DNA of 64,000 bases from Paraburkholderia sp. BCC1884 (GTDB lineage Bacteria; Pseudomonadota; Gammaproteobacteria; Burkholderiales; Burkholderiaceae), in assembly GCF_900996225.1 (NCBI RefSeq), contig NZ_CAAJGL010000068.1, forward strand, positions 1,798,001 to 1,862,000, given 5' to 3'. The stretch's first letter is position 1. Each line of letters starts with the position of its first letter. Both the position numbers and the translations under genes were made by a program. Shown here piece by piece: positions 55,301-61,313 of this stretch. The notes under the pieces were generated by a model. It saw only the letters and a program-made list of their open reading frames with translations, did not search any database and was not told where the DNA came from.

Positions 55301-57007
55301 TGCGTCCGTTTCCGGCACGTAGAAACTCACCACCGTATTTTCCGGCGCGCTGAGTGTGGCGTACTCGATTGAATACGAACGGATGAAGACCGAATCGCTC
55401 GCGATGGCCGCTGCGATCAAGGTGGGATTGGTGAGCGTCGTGCCGTCCTGCAGCGTGATCGACGTCACGCTGCCGCCGGCGCCCGGCGTGATCGCCGTGA
55501 CCTGAACGTTGGCTGGAATATCCTGCGTGACGGTGACATTCGTGAGTGTCTGCCCCGGCGCCGGCGATGCGGTCACCGTTTCCGTGTGCACGTAATTTGG
55601 ACCGCTGACCGTTTCTCCTTCGGTCATATTGACACTCTGCGTCAGCGTCACCACGGTCGGATGGACGACGAAGTCATGCAACGAAGCTTCGACCAGCGTG
55701 GGGTCCACCGTCGGGTTGTCGAGCTGGTCATTGCCGAACTGAAAGCCGCCGCGTGCCTGGATCGTCAGGTCGGGCGTAGCGTTCGAAAAGGCGGTGTCCG
55801 CGAGATCGCTGAGCGTCGCGGTCACCTGCACCGTGATCGCGGGTTGCCCTTGCGAGACGCTGCCGAACGGGAGTTCCAGTACGACCAGCTGGTCGCCGGC
55901 GTGCAGCCCGTAGGAGGCGGCATTGATCACCAGCGGGTTGCCGTTGGCGTCCTTGGCGAGGGGATGAATCGCGTTGCCGTTCGCGTCGAAGGTGACGATG
56001 AACGACGTCACCGCCTGGCCGAGATAGGTCGCCGATACGAAGCTGGCGCCGTCGTTGCCGTCCTTGCCGGTGGCCGGCATCAGCAGATCGATATACGGCG
56101 CGTAGCCCACCTGCGTGGATGAATTGGTGAACGAAACGTCGAAGGTGAACTGATCGCCGAGCAGCACGTTTTGTCCGCCGGACGAGACCGCTACGGTCGG
56201 ACTCGCGTCGGCCAGCAGGCTATTGAAGTGGCTCAGCGCATCCGCGCTGAGCGCGATCGGTTTATCGATTGCGCCGCTCGTGACCTCGAGTGTCCAGTCG
56301 CCGCCCAGTGCGGCGCTGCCGGTGTTGTCGTTCGACGCACCGACGGTTGCACCCGTCACGCTTGCGAGTTCCTGAACCAGCGCCTGGCCGGCGGCTCCGG
56401 CGCCCACGTTGCAACCATAGAGTTCAATGTCCGCACCGGCATTCAGGCCCGTGCGCCACGCGCCGAGCGTACTGGCCATTTGCGCGATGCTGGCGCTTGT
56501 GAAGGTCTGATCGCCCAGCGTGAACTGCCCGGATGCGCCGTGAGAAAAGATCTGGATCGAATCGACTTTTCCCATCGAAGCAAGGGCCGCGCTGATTGCG
56601 CTGACCGCGTCCTGACCGGGATCGATGATCAGCACCCGGGTATTGGCCGGCAAATTAGCCAGTAACTCGCTACCGTTGTCGACCCGGCTATCGAGCACGA
56701 CCAGATTCTGATGCACTGCGGGTGGGGGCGCCTCGGTAGGCGCTGCGGAGGCCGCAGGCGTGGCGGTTCGCGTGGGTGTTGCAGTGCGGCTGTCCGCATG
56801 GGTGTTCGCATTCGCGGCGGCGGTGTGGCGCGACACCTCGCCATTCGTGCCGACCGCCGCCACACCGCCGGCCGAATCGCTGTGATGGTGATGTTCGACG
56901 GCCGCTGCAGCCGCGCCGTCGAACAGAATTCTTTGCTCTAGCGCCAATGCATGCCGACGTGGCCGGAGGTGGTCGGCAGCACGCGGCGATTCAGACTTTA
57001 AAGGCAT
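46391..57007 (-). CDS. Giant LEPR/DUF4347 surface protein (adhesin-like, 3538 residues)
   Basis: The chosen ATG has GGAG 11 bp upstream; a GTG 12 bp earlier abuts that site. Residues 23-32 carry the LEPR-type motif (LEQRILFDGA) found at the start of such giant proteins. About 95-260 is DUF4347 (LVVLDSRVDNGSELLANLPA; SIQIFSHGASGQFTLGDQTF; LYGCNVGAG). A long series of DUF11-like beta domains follows to about 1850, then an SdrD/Cna-B-like domain (about 1890-2015, VISGTLWDDTASATSS), a cadherin-like domain and nine VCBS-like repeats (about 2150-3364). The last 174 residues are unlike the repeats. I see no RTX nonapeptides and no typical type I secretion tail. Likely exported through the TolC/HlyD/M50 products encoded directly downstream. 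Confidence 0.88.
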   Translation of the reverse strand: MPLKSESPRAADHLRPRRHALALEQRILFDGAAAAAVEHHHHSDSAGGVAAVGTNGEVSRHTAAANANTHADSRTATPTRTATPAASAAPTEAPPPAVHQNLVVLDSRVDNGSELLANLPANTRVLIIDPGQDAVSAISAALASMGKVDSIQIFSHGASGQFTLGDQTFTSASIAQMASTLGAWRTGLNAGADIELYGCNVGAGAAGQALVQELASVTGATVGASNDNTGSAALGGDWTLEVTSGAIDKPIALSADALSHFNSLLADASPTVAVSSGGQNVLLGDQFTFDVSFTNSSTQVGYAPYIDLLMPATGKDGNDGASFVSATYLGQAVTSFIVTFDANGNAIHPLAKDANGNPLVINAASYGLHAGDQLVVLELPFGSVSQGQPAITVQVTATLSDLADTAFSNATPDLTIQARGGFQFGNDQLDNPTVDPTLVEASLHDFVVHPTVVTLTQSVNMTEGETVSGPNYVHTETVTASPAPGQTLTNVTVTQDIPANVQVTAITPGAGGSVTSITLQDGTTLTNPTLIAAAIASDSVFIRSYSIEYATLSAPENTVVSFYVPETDAFGQPVIDPVSGAPVTIAFGTASGSGEWAPLDPRDLTPPATSVAFSGSADGTGTTFIAKSVTLEKQVTDQVDTGTVGISPGDTLGYTLDIAISDYFAAGQTQLGQGQFVITDQLSDGQTLTGTPTLTYVSAGVSHTIALVSTSTVNADGTTTVTFDIGASIRAAGVLQAGNLAGDLAFDNVLQGATTATVNYTALVDQRYTTAYAQSDLNEGDSIGNNATVTATLLTDNLNLTGSAVTDQSETSSTIPTHTVDIAIVSVNGAAPPASGELNPGDTITFSMTYNLVTGDYEQFQLAAYLPLPLLSLSGITWSEGTGVGQWSLGAANTNAGGVLSVADGTGNSLIFNFGSFATNASAGSTIQVQFTLRVGDTPYADQRSLDVLAQSSQVTTIAHQPLISSDVTTIVSVAEPTLAIKQGVVSSSDGTVTGTTGTWSAPGSTGTPFTGSVTDLAAVDGNVSGIDAGDTLRLATAIENTGGGGAFDVSTSVTLPAGLQFVGGSLATSGLKIYRGDGTLLVAGVDYSVSGNTVTFLDAGGVATLLAGRSGTTADTSGSNLVVITYDVTVDASIPADSTLQTSAALTNYASVEGGADFTPTDLTDTAAEQVAAPTVSVQYAGGTLDNGDSSAAQTTGSDLVIGESMQYDIVVTLPEGSTQNLRIDDLIPAGLHLDTSFNGGLGYQLITTVAGSAALTANFNGTLSGDALSGLNGGTLGADGVGGHWTFTVSKANADNDAGNNSFVIRVRLVASDVAGNQAGTTLTNTAQLVFSDPDGDTPNGTAPLDRTVAPTAAAPTVVIREPTLVIAQTSTSTAGLGVDQGDTVEYDITISNGTASTDFNAYDISFLDTLPTELSGLTLLGVTYSGGATNNGGADFELVGGQLRTATGANVDIATGGSITLRVSGTVLAAAASEPSFANTASVQWTSLDGSVGGTADPAGERTGVDGALNSGVLNDYRSDSTLVVPVAQTVIVSRVGGLPDTPAATPTDATDESVTVGEIVRYRVVAILAEGSTNDYTLQVTLQNGLGFINDGTAMLAFISNNGITTNLANLITGGTLNVVGNQFSEQAEPITPGLTGAAPDGVLNAADIDVTTDSNGNQVITFHLGNLVNMDSDADKEGVSLEFNARVLNQASNVGGTALSVSAVDRSGATDLSHSDTVREDVVEPSITGMTKQVVSFNPTSATPGLGTASVEIGFTQSGGSPAYDVTLTDSFPTASNYTFDHLVLNNQSYTAAQLAGIGVSVDMTNGLDITFARLASNAQVSVFYSASAPNTAAIAPTDATVTWTSLPSSFTTWGGSSVGATPGNSDGERTGSGVGPNTYIREAAAGLGVISGTLWDDTASATSSSTPDGPGLEGQTVTLTWAGADGMLATTGDNLVYTTITDSNGEYHFGVLPTGTYQIQTPTGTLSYPQPVGTLAVRIDSDASTPLGTIGVALADGGTAAANAGYVEQNDAPVNHLPTASPSGLEDITFSVAGVTVSDVDAGNRDLQITLTVLHGTLSLSALPAGVTESGANTAVLVLTGSQADLNTALANLQYLGNLNYNGADTLTINTNDLGNFGDHDGDGIPGEPGDALNTQSTLAITVVPVNDPPVAVADTASATEAGGSANNQPGVDPTGNVLANDTDVDIATNGDSLRVISVSSQDGTAIALPGQTVLAGLYGSLTIGINGGYQYTVDNGNATVQALRLPGQTLTEVFTYTISDTGNATSTATLTVTIHGANDAPIGVDDIGSATEAGGVLNGTPGSDATGNVLGNDTDVDSAANGETRAVTGITNRPEALVNSPLATVAAGTTSGTGTIIVGTYGTLTIGADGSYRYVVDNNNAVVQSRVPGDAPLVDTFTYQLTDAGGLSDLAQLQIQIHGANDNPVASDDQATATAGSTQLGVNPVNPSGNVITTASRPGSVDQPGGNGIDTDVDHTDQPDTLLQVDGVRSGLEAASGTLTAVATGTTATSGAVVNGNYGTLHIGADGSYTYDVDSSNASVRGLAAGATLTETFTYEIVDTSGLTDRAQLVITVVGINDAPVAQNDTAQAREAGGVDNGTPGVNPAGNVLSNDSDPDGDALAVSAIRTGAETGTGTAGTVGQSLQGQYGSLTLNADGTYTYVVDNGNAAVQALRLPTDQLVEHFTYTVTDPHGATDQAELDIVISGQNDTPVAQNDQAGATEAGGTDNATAGVNPAGNVLTNDTDVDAGDTKTVDGARSGTEAAGGAFAAVNGATTIAGTYGTLTLNPDGSYTYTVDNSLAAVQALIPGQSVTDTFSYRMHDTAGASDTAQLTVQIQGAWDAPVANDDLALAAADNGNGNAHNPTGNVLTNDTDVDAGDALTVTAARSGTEAAGGALSAVATGTGSGSANASVLHGQYGDLVLGADGTYVYDVDTSNATLIALGPLQAVTDVFTYQATDKGGLSDLAQITIVVRGRNDAPVATGDAGTALEAGGIANTTPGVNPSGNVLTNDSDPDGDAIHVAGIRTGDATATGTTGAVGSALQGMYGTLTLNADGTWSYVVDNDSAAVQALRTASQTLQDTFTYTVDDVLGAQATAQLRITIDGQNDTPVANNDAGTALEAGGVNNGTPGRDATGNVLGNDTDVDSAANGETQTVVDVANADGQSANAGAELAGRYGHLVVNADGNYDYVVDNANAAVQALRTSSETLTEVFTYTLRDTAGATAKASLTITIHGADDAPVAHDDSNVASDQSPTPQASGNVLSNDTDVDANDHLSVVGIRTGEETGSGTAGTPGQALAGRYGTLVLNANGTYTYVLDLTNPQVLAAAGLGQVLHDPFTYTISDLAGATDQAQLVINLDIASPYIPPSGGAHWDRDLGNRADQPPALSFEPAVFITPVVERDAVRSLVSARETDGSQIGWPLYPLDDETPVGDGLGHVPGQFVAQSVRASQRESAFDRAWAFGQHSRTDLTADGLLPDPSLFAPLSDHLTHGLKPIVEKAPARTAQSFVNQLRVAALKLPEAPQNVEKSVEH
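46915..50560. repeat. Nine tandem cadherin/VCBS-like repeats
   Basis: Units of about 125-160 residues begin with variants of DAPVAQNDTA, continue with EAGGxxNxTPGVNPxGNVL and NDTDVD, then GxYGTLTLNADGTYTYVVDN and end in a beta strand before the next unit. Starts are near 50556, 50155, 49733, 49255, 48868, 48470, 48060, 47673 and 47283. The Asp-rich starts suggest calcium binding between units. DNA identity among units is moderate, so the array is old rather than freshly duplicated. Confidence 0.85.
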
Positions 57008-57602
57008 TTCGTTATGCACTCCGGATAGGTCCAGATGCGATAAGGAATGGACATGCGATAGCAGTCTTAGTCACGATTCGGCAATTATTTAATAGCCGTA
57101 CCGACGTGGCCTTCGCCGCTTTGTCCAATGCGCTGCAGCAATCATCCGAATAAGTATAGCGACGAATTCTCTCTGTGGAGCATGTGCGTAGTGAGATCGT
57201 CATAATTTCGCGTCATCAATGTACTTCCATTGATGCGGTGTGGTATGGACTTCTACGTATCGACAACCACGAATTAAATTTTTATTGTTGACGGCATCTT
57301 GAGTGGCGAAAAGTGAAGTAAAGTCTGATGCAGCCCCACACCTTTCCGTCATTGCCGCGCTCACGCAATGGTCACGCCATTTCTTCGCGGCACGCATGAC
57401 ACAGTTCGCATGGCTTCTCACTGGCCAGCGTGAGGACGGCTTCCAGCTGGTTCGCAATTCATCGATATACGCATCAACGAAGCATAACCAATAACTATCG
57501 GGCTATGGATAGCCTGCGTTGACCTGTCTTTTGGCTCGCTGTGCGAAGTCGCTTTTACCTTTGTTTCCTTATCCTGTACAACGACGATTCAGGAGAAGTT
57601 TT
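57008..57602. other. AT-richer 595-bp divergent intergenic region
   Basis: No supportable gene. It must hold the promoters of the giant surface-protein operon (leftward) and the DUF2092 gene (rightward). It is clearly richer in A+T than its surroundings, especially 57080-57330. Noticeable elements are the inverted repeat CATCAATG-TACTTC-CATTGATG (57214-57235) and GGCTAT-GG-ATAGCC (57502-57515). TTGACG at 57285-57290 could be a -35, but no matching -10 stands out. Confidence 0.5.
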
Positions 57603-58370
57603 ATGGCACCTAGCGCCAGATTGCTATGTCTGCTTATGGTTCCACTCACCACAACCGTCTGGGCTGCGGAGGCGGCCAGTGCCCCCGATGCCGCCGACAC
57701 GGCCGACGTGGTTAATCCGCAAGTAGTGGATAAAGTGGTGCAAATGGGAGATTACCTCCGCAGCCTGCCCGATTTCCGGGTAGACGCCACTGTCGAGCGT
57801 GATGTCGTGCTCGACAACGGCCAAAAGATCAAGACACTGGGCACCACGGAGATGGTGGTGCAGGGCAGAAGCCACCTGTATGCGCGCGCCGAAACCGACA
57901 CGCAAAGCCGCGAGTACTTTTACAACGGCAAACAGCTGACCCAGTACTCGCCGGCCCTGAAGTACTACACCACGGTGAATGCGCCACCGAAAATTCTCGA
58001 TACCTTGCATCAGGTCGAAGACTACTACGACCTGCGATTGCCAATGGAGGATCTGTTTCTGTTTGGCCGCGATCAATCCCAGATCGACGCGATCAAGAGT
58101 GCGGCTTACGTCGGTCCGTCGAAGGTAGACGGCAAGACTTGCGATCATCTGGCTTTCCGTCAGGATGGCGCCGACTGGCAACTGTGGGTCTCGCGCTCCG
58201 ATAAGCCGTTGCCGTGCAAGCTTGTCATCACCACCACGAGCGACGACAGCCGTCCCGAATATAGCGCGGTGTATCGCTGGAATCTGACGCCGGCAATCAA
58301 GGAGTCCAGCTTCACTTTCGTGCCGGGCAAGGGCGATACGTCGATCCCGTTCAAGAAAGTCAAGGAATAA
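57603..58370 (+). CDS. DUF2092 exported protein
   Basis: 255 residues from the ATG behind AGGAGAA. A signal peptide (residues 1-21, ending VWA) precedes an Ala/Asp-rich linker and the DUF2092 domain: VVQMGDYLRSLPDFRVDATV, YNGKQLTQYSPALKYYTTVN, YYDLRLPMEDLFLFG and DGKTCDHLAFRQDGADWQLW. The domain resembles LolA/LolB-type lipoprotein-handling folds by pattern, which I infer rather than see. A small exported protein follows 10 bp later and a strong terminator ends the pair. Confidence 0.83.
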   Translation: MAPSARLLCLLMVPLTTTVWAAEAASAPDAADTADVVNPQVVDKVVQMGDYLRSLPDFRVDATVERDVVLDNGQKIKTLGTTEMVVQGRSHLYARAETDTQSREYFYNGKQLTQYSPALKYYTTVNAPPKILDTLHQVEDYYDLRLPMEDLFLFGRDQSQIDAIKSAAYVGPSKVDGKTCDHLAFRQDGADWQLWVSRSDKPLPCKLVITTTSDDSRPEYSAVYRWNLTPAIKESSFTFVPGKGDTSIPFKKVKE

Positions 58371-58380
58371 GGGTGACCAC

Positions 58381-58857
58381 ATGAAACGAACCAATTCGCA
58401 ATTCGTTCTGCTGGCGCTCACGGCTGTTGCGCTACTCGGTGCCGTCGTGTCGGCCGACACTCTGGCGGGGCCGCATGAGAGAGGGCAGGCCAGAGCTTCA
58501 GTGAATCGTGCCGGAGCGTCGGGCGGCAATCGCGTGGAGCGCAATTCGAGCAGAACCACCGTCAATAACAACCGCAACGTCAACGTTCACAGCAATCGCG
58601 ATGTGAACATCAACGTGGATAACCACGGCGGCCGTTACGATGATCACTACCATCCGGTCGCCACCGCAGCGGCGGTGACCGCGACGGTGGCAGTCACGTC
58701 GGCCGTGGTCGGATCGATCGTGCACGCCAATCAGTTGCCGCCGAGTTGCGCTCAGGTCATGCGCGGCAATGTCGCCTACATGCAGTGTGGAACCGTTTGG
58801 TATCAACCGCAGTATCAAGGCAGCGACGTAGCGTACGTCGTAGTCAATCAGCCCTGA
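58381..58857 (+). CDS. Exported Asn/Val-repeat protein of unknown function
   Basis: 158 residues. Signal peptide about residues 1-25. The mature part opens with an Arg/Asn-rich low-complexity stretch alternating Asn and Val (NNNRNVNVHSNRDVNINVDN), like the tail of the DUF3300 protein in this window. A hydrophobic Ala/Val/Thr segment follows (ATAAAVTATVAVTSAVVGSI) and a C-terminal domain with two Cys (SCAQVMRGNVAYMQCGTVWY) that could form a disulfide. Coupled to the DUF2092 gene. Confidence 0.75.
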   Translation: MKRTNSQFVLLALTAVALLGAVVSADTLAGPHERGQARASVNRAGASGGNRVERNSSRTTVNNNRNVNVHSNRDVNINVDNHGGRYDDHYHPVATAAAVTATVAVTSAVVGSIVHANQLPPSCAQVMRGNVAYMQCGTVWYQPQYQGSDVAYVVVNQP

Positions 58858-58879
58858 GTTCCCGCGAGGAGCGAGCGTT

Positions 58880-58911
58880 CGGCCCTGCAAAGTTTCGCAG
58901 GGCCGCTTTTT
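58880..58911 (+). terminator. Rho-independent terminator of the DUF2092 operon
   Basis: CGGCCCTGC, loop AAAGTTTC, GCAGGGCCG, then CTTTTT: a perfect 9-bp GC-rich stem with a U-tract, 22 bp after the last gene. This is the strongest intrinsic terminator in the window. Confidence 0.92.
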
Positions 58912-58925
58912 CGCGGATCTAAGAA

Positions 58926-59513
58926 TCAGATCTTGAGGCGGGAAACCTTCGTTCCAGCGATCGACACATCGCCCATCAATCCCGCATTGGTCAATACGAA
59001 TACCTCGACAGGCGCGGTAGCCGTGGTGGTGTCGATGGCGCCATTCGCGCCGACCTTCACCAGCGCGACCGACGCGTCGCCGCCGGCCGACCAGCCGTCC
59101 GAACTGCGGAAACTGGCCAGCGCCTCCTGAGTCATGAACAGGAAGATGATGGCCTTGGACTGCGCGCCCGCCTGGAAGCCGAACGAACCGGATACGGTAC
59201 TGTAGTAGCCCGCCGTGCTGCCGGCGACACGCAGCGAACCCTCGCCATATTGTCCGCCGACGATGAACCCGACTTGCAGCACCGAAGGAAACACGAGCAC
59301 GCCACGCGCTTTCGACACCAGTTCACGCGAACCGTTGACGCTTGAATAAAGCTTCGACAGGGTGCCGTCCACGCTGGCATCGATAGACTGCCGTTTGGAC
59401 ATATCCGTTGCGGCCGAATCGTGCGATCCAGACGATGTCGTGCAGCCCGCCAGCGTCAATGCGCCGAGTGCGAGAGAAGCCGTGGTGGCCGAAAGAAAAT
59501 CGCGTCGTTGCAT
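58926..59513 (-). CDS. Ysc84/SYLF-domain lipoprotein
   Basis: 195 residues from the ATG behind GGGAGA. The N-terminus combines a twin-arginine-like start (MQRRDFLSATTASLAL) with a lipobox LAGC (C24), so it is probably a lipoprotein, perhaps Tat-exported. The Ysc84/SYLF domain is clear: SKARGVLVFPSVLQVGFIVG, GQYGEGSLRV, YYSTVSGSFGFQAGAQSKAI and SAGGDASVALVKVG. SYLF domains bind phosphoinositides in eukaryotes; the bacterial role is unknown. The upstream region carries the shared ATAGGG motif. Confidence 0.87.
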   Translation of the reverse strand: MQRRDFLSATTASLALGALTLAGCTTSSGSHDSAATDMSKRQSIDASVDGTLSKLYSSVNGSRELVSKARGVLVFPSVLQVGFIVGGQYGEGSLRVAGSTAGYYSTVSGSFGFQAGAQSKAIIFLFMTQEALASFRSSDGWSAGGDASVALVKVGANGAIDTTTATAPVEVFVLTNAGLMGDVSIAGTKVSRLKI

Positions 59514-59636
59514 ATCATGTCTCCCCTGGGTTCGTTGACATCCGCAAGAGGCCGGCAGACAGACGATCGATCTGCAGAACCCGCGCAAGATGCTTTTACC
59601 GAGCTTGCATTCTTTCAGACGCTCTGGCGCAGCGCT

Positions 59637-59659
59637 ATAGGGACTTCGGGCAAAACGCC
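59637..59659 (+). promoter_or_regulatory. Second copy of the ATAGGGAxTTCGGGCAA motif
   Basis: ATAGGGACTTCGGGCAA plus AACGCC matches the site at 35545-35567 at 19 of 23 positions. A related minus-strand element TTAGGGATTTGCCC (complement of 59669-59682) lies just beyond. It is 120-170 bp upstream of the Ysc84 gene and just after the end of the transporter gene, fitting an activator or repressor site for Ysc84. Confidence 0.5.
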
Positions 59660-59678
59660 TGCCCCTGAGGGCAAATCC

Positions 59679-60512
59679 CTAATTCGCGCCGGCGCGTTTT
59701 CGCCAGGTCAGGTAAACGCCCGACACGACGACGACCGTGAGGAAGTAGGAGACGATGAAAACGGCCGTCTTGACGCCGGCGAATTCTGCCGCGACGACCA
59801 GCGCGATGCCGACGTGGCGGGTTGCGCAAGCGATGGCGAGGGCCGTTCGGTCATCCGCCTGGGGGCCGCCCAGAAGCTGGCCGGTTGCCAGCCCCAGAAT
59901 CATCAGCGCCACGAGCGCGACCACGCCGCCCACGCTCAGACCGCTCAGCAAGCGCCAGTGAGTCGCGAGCAGGAGCACGCCGGACGCTGCCAGCACGAAG
60001 CCGGCAAGCGTAATCAGCCGGTCCGAGAGCCGCTCCGACTGGGCCGGAAAAATGACACGGAGCAGCATGCCCAACGCAATCGGTAACAAAATCGCTTTGG
60101 CGATGGCGAACAGCACGGTACTGGCGGTCAGCTTGACCGAAACGTCGAAATAATTGCTGAGCAGGGCGACCCACAACGGGACGGCGACGATGGCGACCAG
60201 AGAGGATGTAACCAGCAAGCTGAAAATGTACTCCTGGCTGCCGAGCTTCTTGAGTTTCTTGGGCAGCAGCGGCGCGCCCGACGAGACCGCGAGAACCAGG
60301 ATCGCGGCCTTGACGCCCGCCTCGATGGGGGCGATCAGCACGATGCCGAACGCGATCAGCGGAATCACCACGTACATCGCCGCGAGCGAGCGAAGTAATA
60401 GTCGAGGTCGCCGCCACAGATAGGTGAGGTCGGCAGGCGAGGTTCCCGCGCCCACCGAAACGATGGTGACGACCACCGATGCCTTGAGCAGAATCAGGAG
60501 GATTTCAGTCAC
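59679..60512 (-). CDS. SBF-like (bile acid:sodium symporter family) transporter
   Basis: 277 residues with about nine hydrophobic segments. Typical SBF features: an early LLRSLAAMYVVIPLIAFGIV, LVLAVSSGAPLLPKKLKKLG in the position of the family's discontinuous helix, and ALAIACATRHVGIALVVAAE with the conserved ATRHxGIAL. It is likely a secondary transporter for an organic anion; the substrate is unknown. It is shorter than ArsB/ACR3 or full bile-acid symporters (about 300-330). Confidence 0.8.
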   Translation of the reverse strand: MTEILLILLKASVVVTIVSVGAGTSPADLTYLWRRPRLLLRSLAAMYVVIPLIAFGIVLIAPIEAGVKAAILVLAVSSGAPLLPKKLKKLGSQEYIFSLLVTSSLVAIVAVPLWVALLSNYFDVSVKLTASTVLFAIAKAILLPIALGMLLRVIFPAQSERLSDRLITLAGFVLAASGVLLLATHWRLLSGLSVGGVVALVALMILGLATGQLLGGPQADDRTALAIACATRHVGIALVVAAEFAGVKTAVFIVSYFLTVVVVSGVYLTWRKRAGAN

Positions 60513-60542
60513 GACATTGGCGCCTTCCAGGTCGGGCCATCG

Positions 60543-60944
60543 TTAAAGTAAGCGGATGATGATGCTCAGAAAGACGAAGCTGCCCGAGCAAGCCATGATC
60601 AACGCGATAAAAAAGCTCGGTCGCCAGAGACTCTCCTCTTGATACTCACGGAGCATGGCAATAGCCCGCGCATATTCGATCGTGCCCAATACCATCGACA
60701 CCGTGCCCATTGCGGTCAGGAACAGACCGACCATTCGAGGGCTATTCGGATGATTCAGATGCACGCCGGCGTCCGCAAAACCTTGCAGCACCTTGTAGAT
60801 CGTGAAGCCGAAGCTGATCATCGACAGCGCGGTCCGGATCCACGCCATCAAGGTGCGGTCCGCCGCCATCAGCGTACGCGTTGCTGCGAGGCCGGTGCGA
60901 TCCACGGCCAGTTGGTCCGACGTGCGTGCTTGCGCTTGTGTCAC
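60543..60944 (-). CDS. DUF202 (YidH-like) membrane protein
   Basis: 133 residues from a GTG that directly follows GGAGGTTCGC; an upstream ATG (60989) lacks such a site. The DUF202 signature is clear: DRTGLAATRTLMAADRTLMA, then WIRTALSMISFGFTIYKVLQ, followed by two more transmembrane segments (GLFLTAMGTVSMVLGTIEYA and FFIALIMACSGSFVFLSIII). Function unknown. It lies 30 bp upstream of the SBF-like gene and probably shares its transcript. Confidence 0.87.
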   Translation of the reverse strand: MTQAQARTSDQLAVDRTGLAATRTLMAADRTLMAWIRTALSMISFGFTIYKVLQGFADAGVHLNHPNSPRMVGLFLTAMGTVSMVLGTIEYARAIAMLREYQEESLWRPSFFIALIMACSGSFVFLSIIIRLL

Positions 60945-61313
60945 GCGAACCTCCGTGTGGTTACATCCGGGTGGGAGCGTTTTACGCACCCAGATTAATC
61001 TAGTTCACGTACGACACGATTGCGAGAATATCTCCGGCTTGCCGGAAATAGTGGGAAATCCGCCGAGGCCACCCTACATGTAAGTATCCTGTTCAAACGA
61101 GGTCATGGCAACGTCGAGCCTGCGCTTCGCCTCGCCCGTCAGTCACCGAAAGCTTCACGTCATGCGTTTAAATTGCAGATCATGCATATTGCGTTTGCTT
61201 TCCCACGATAAGCCGACTTAAATACCCATCACGTGTGCGTCGCGCACTCGTACTCTCACAGAGCAGGCTGACCTAGCACATCGCCGCGAAGCGCGGCCCA
61301 GGGGATTATCGCA
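60945..61313. other. Divergent intergenic region upstream of the DUF202 and sulfatase-maturase genes
   Basis: 369 bp without a supportable gene. It includes GGGT..GCGT-TTT-ACGC-ACCC near 60970-60992, a possible 5'-leader hairpin for the DUF202 transcript, and an AT-rich stretch at 61164-61200 (around GTTTAAATTGCAGATCATGC) that may contain the rightward promoter. CTTGCCGGAAATA at about 61036-61048 is a weak relative of the motif upstream of the receiver gene. Confidence 0.45.

Noticed and set aside
46391..57007. RTX adhesin of a standard type I secretion system
   Set aside because: No nonapeptide GGxGxDxUx repeats are visible, the C-terminus lacks the usual secretion signal pattern and no ABC exporter gene is adjacent.
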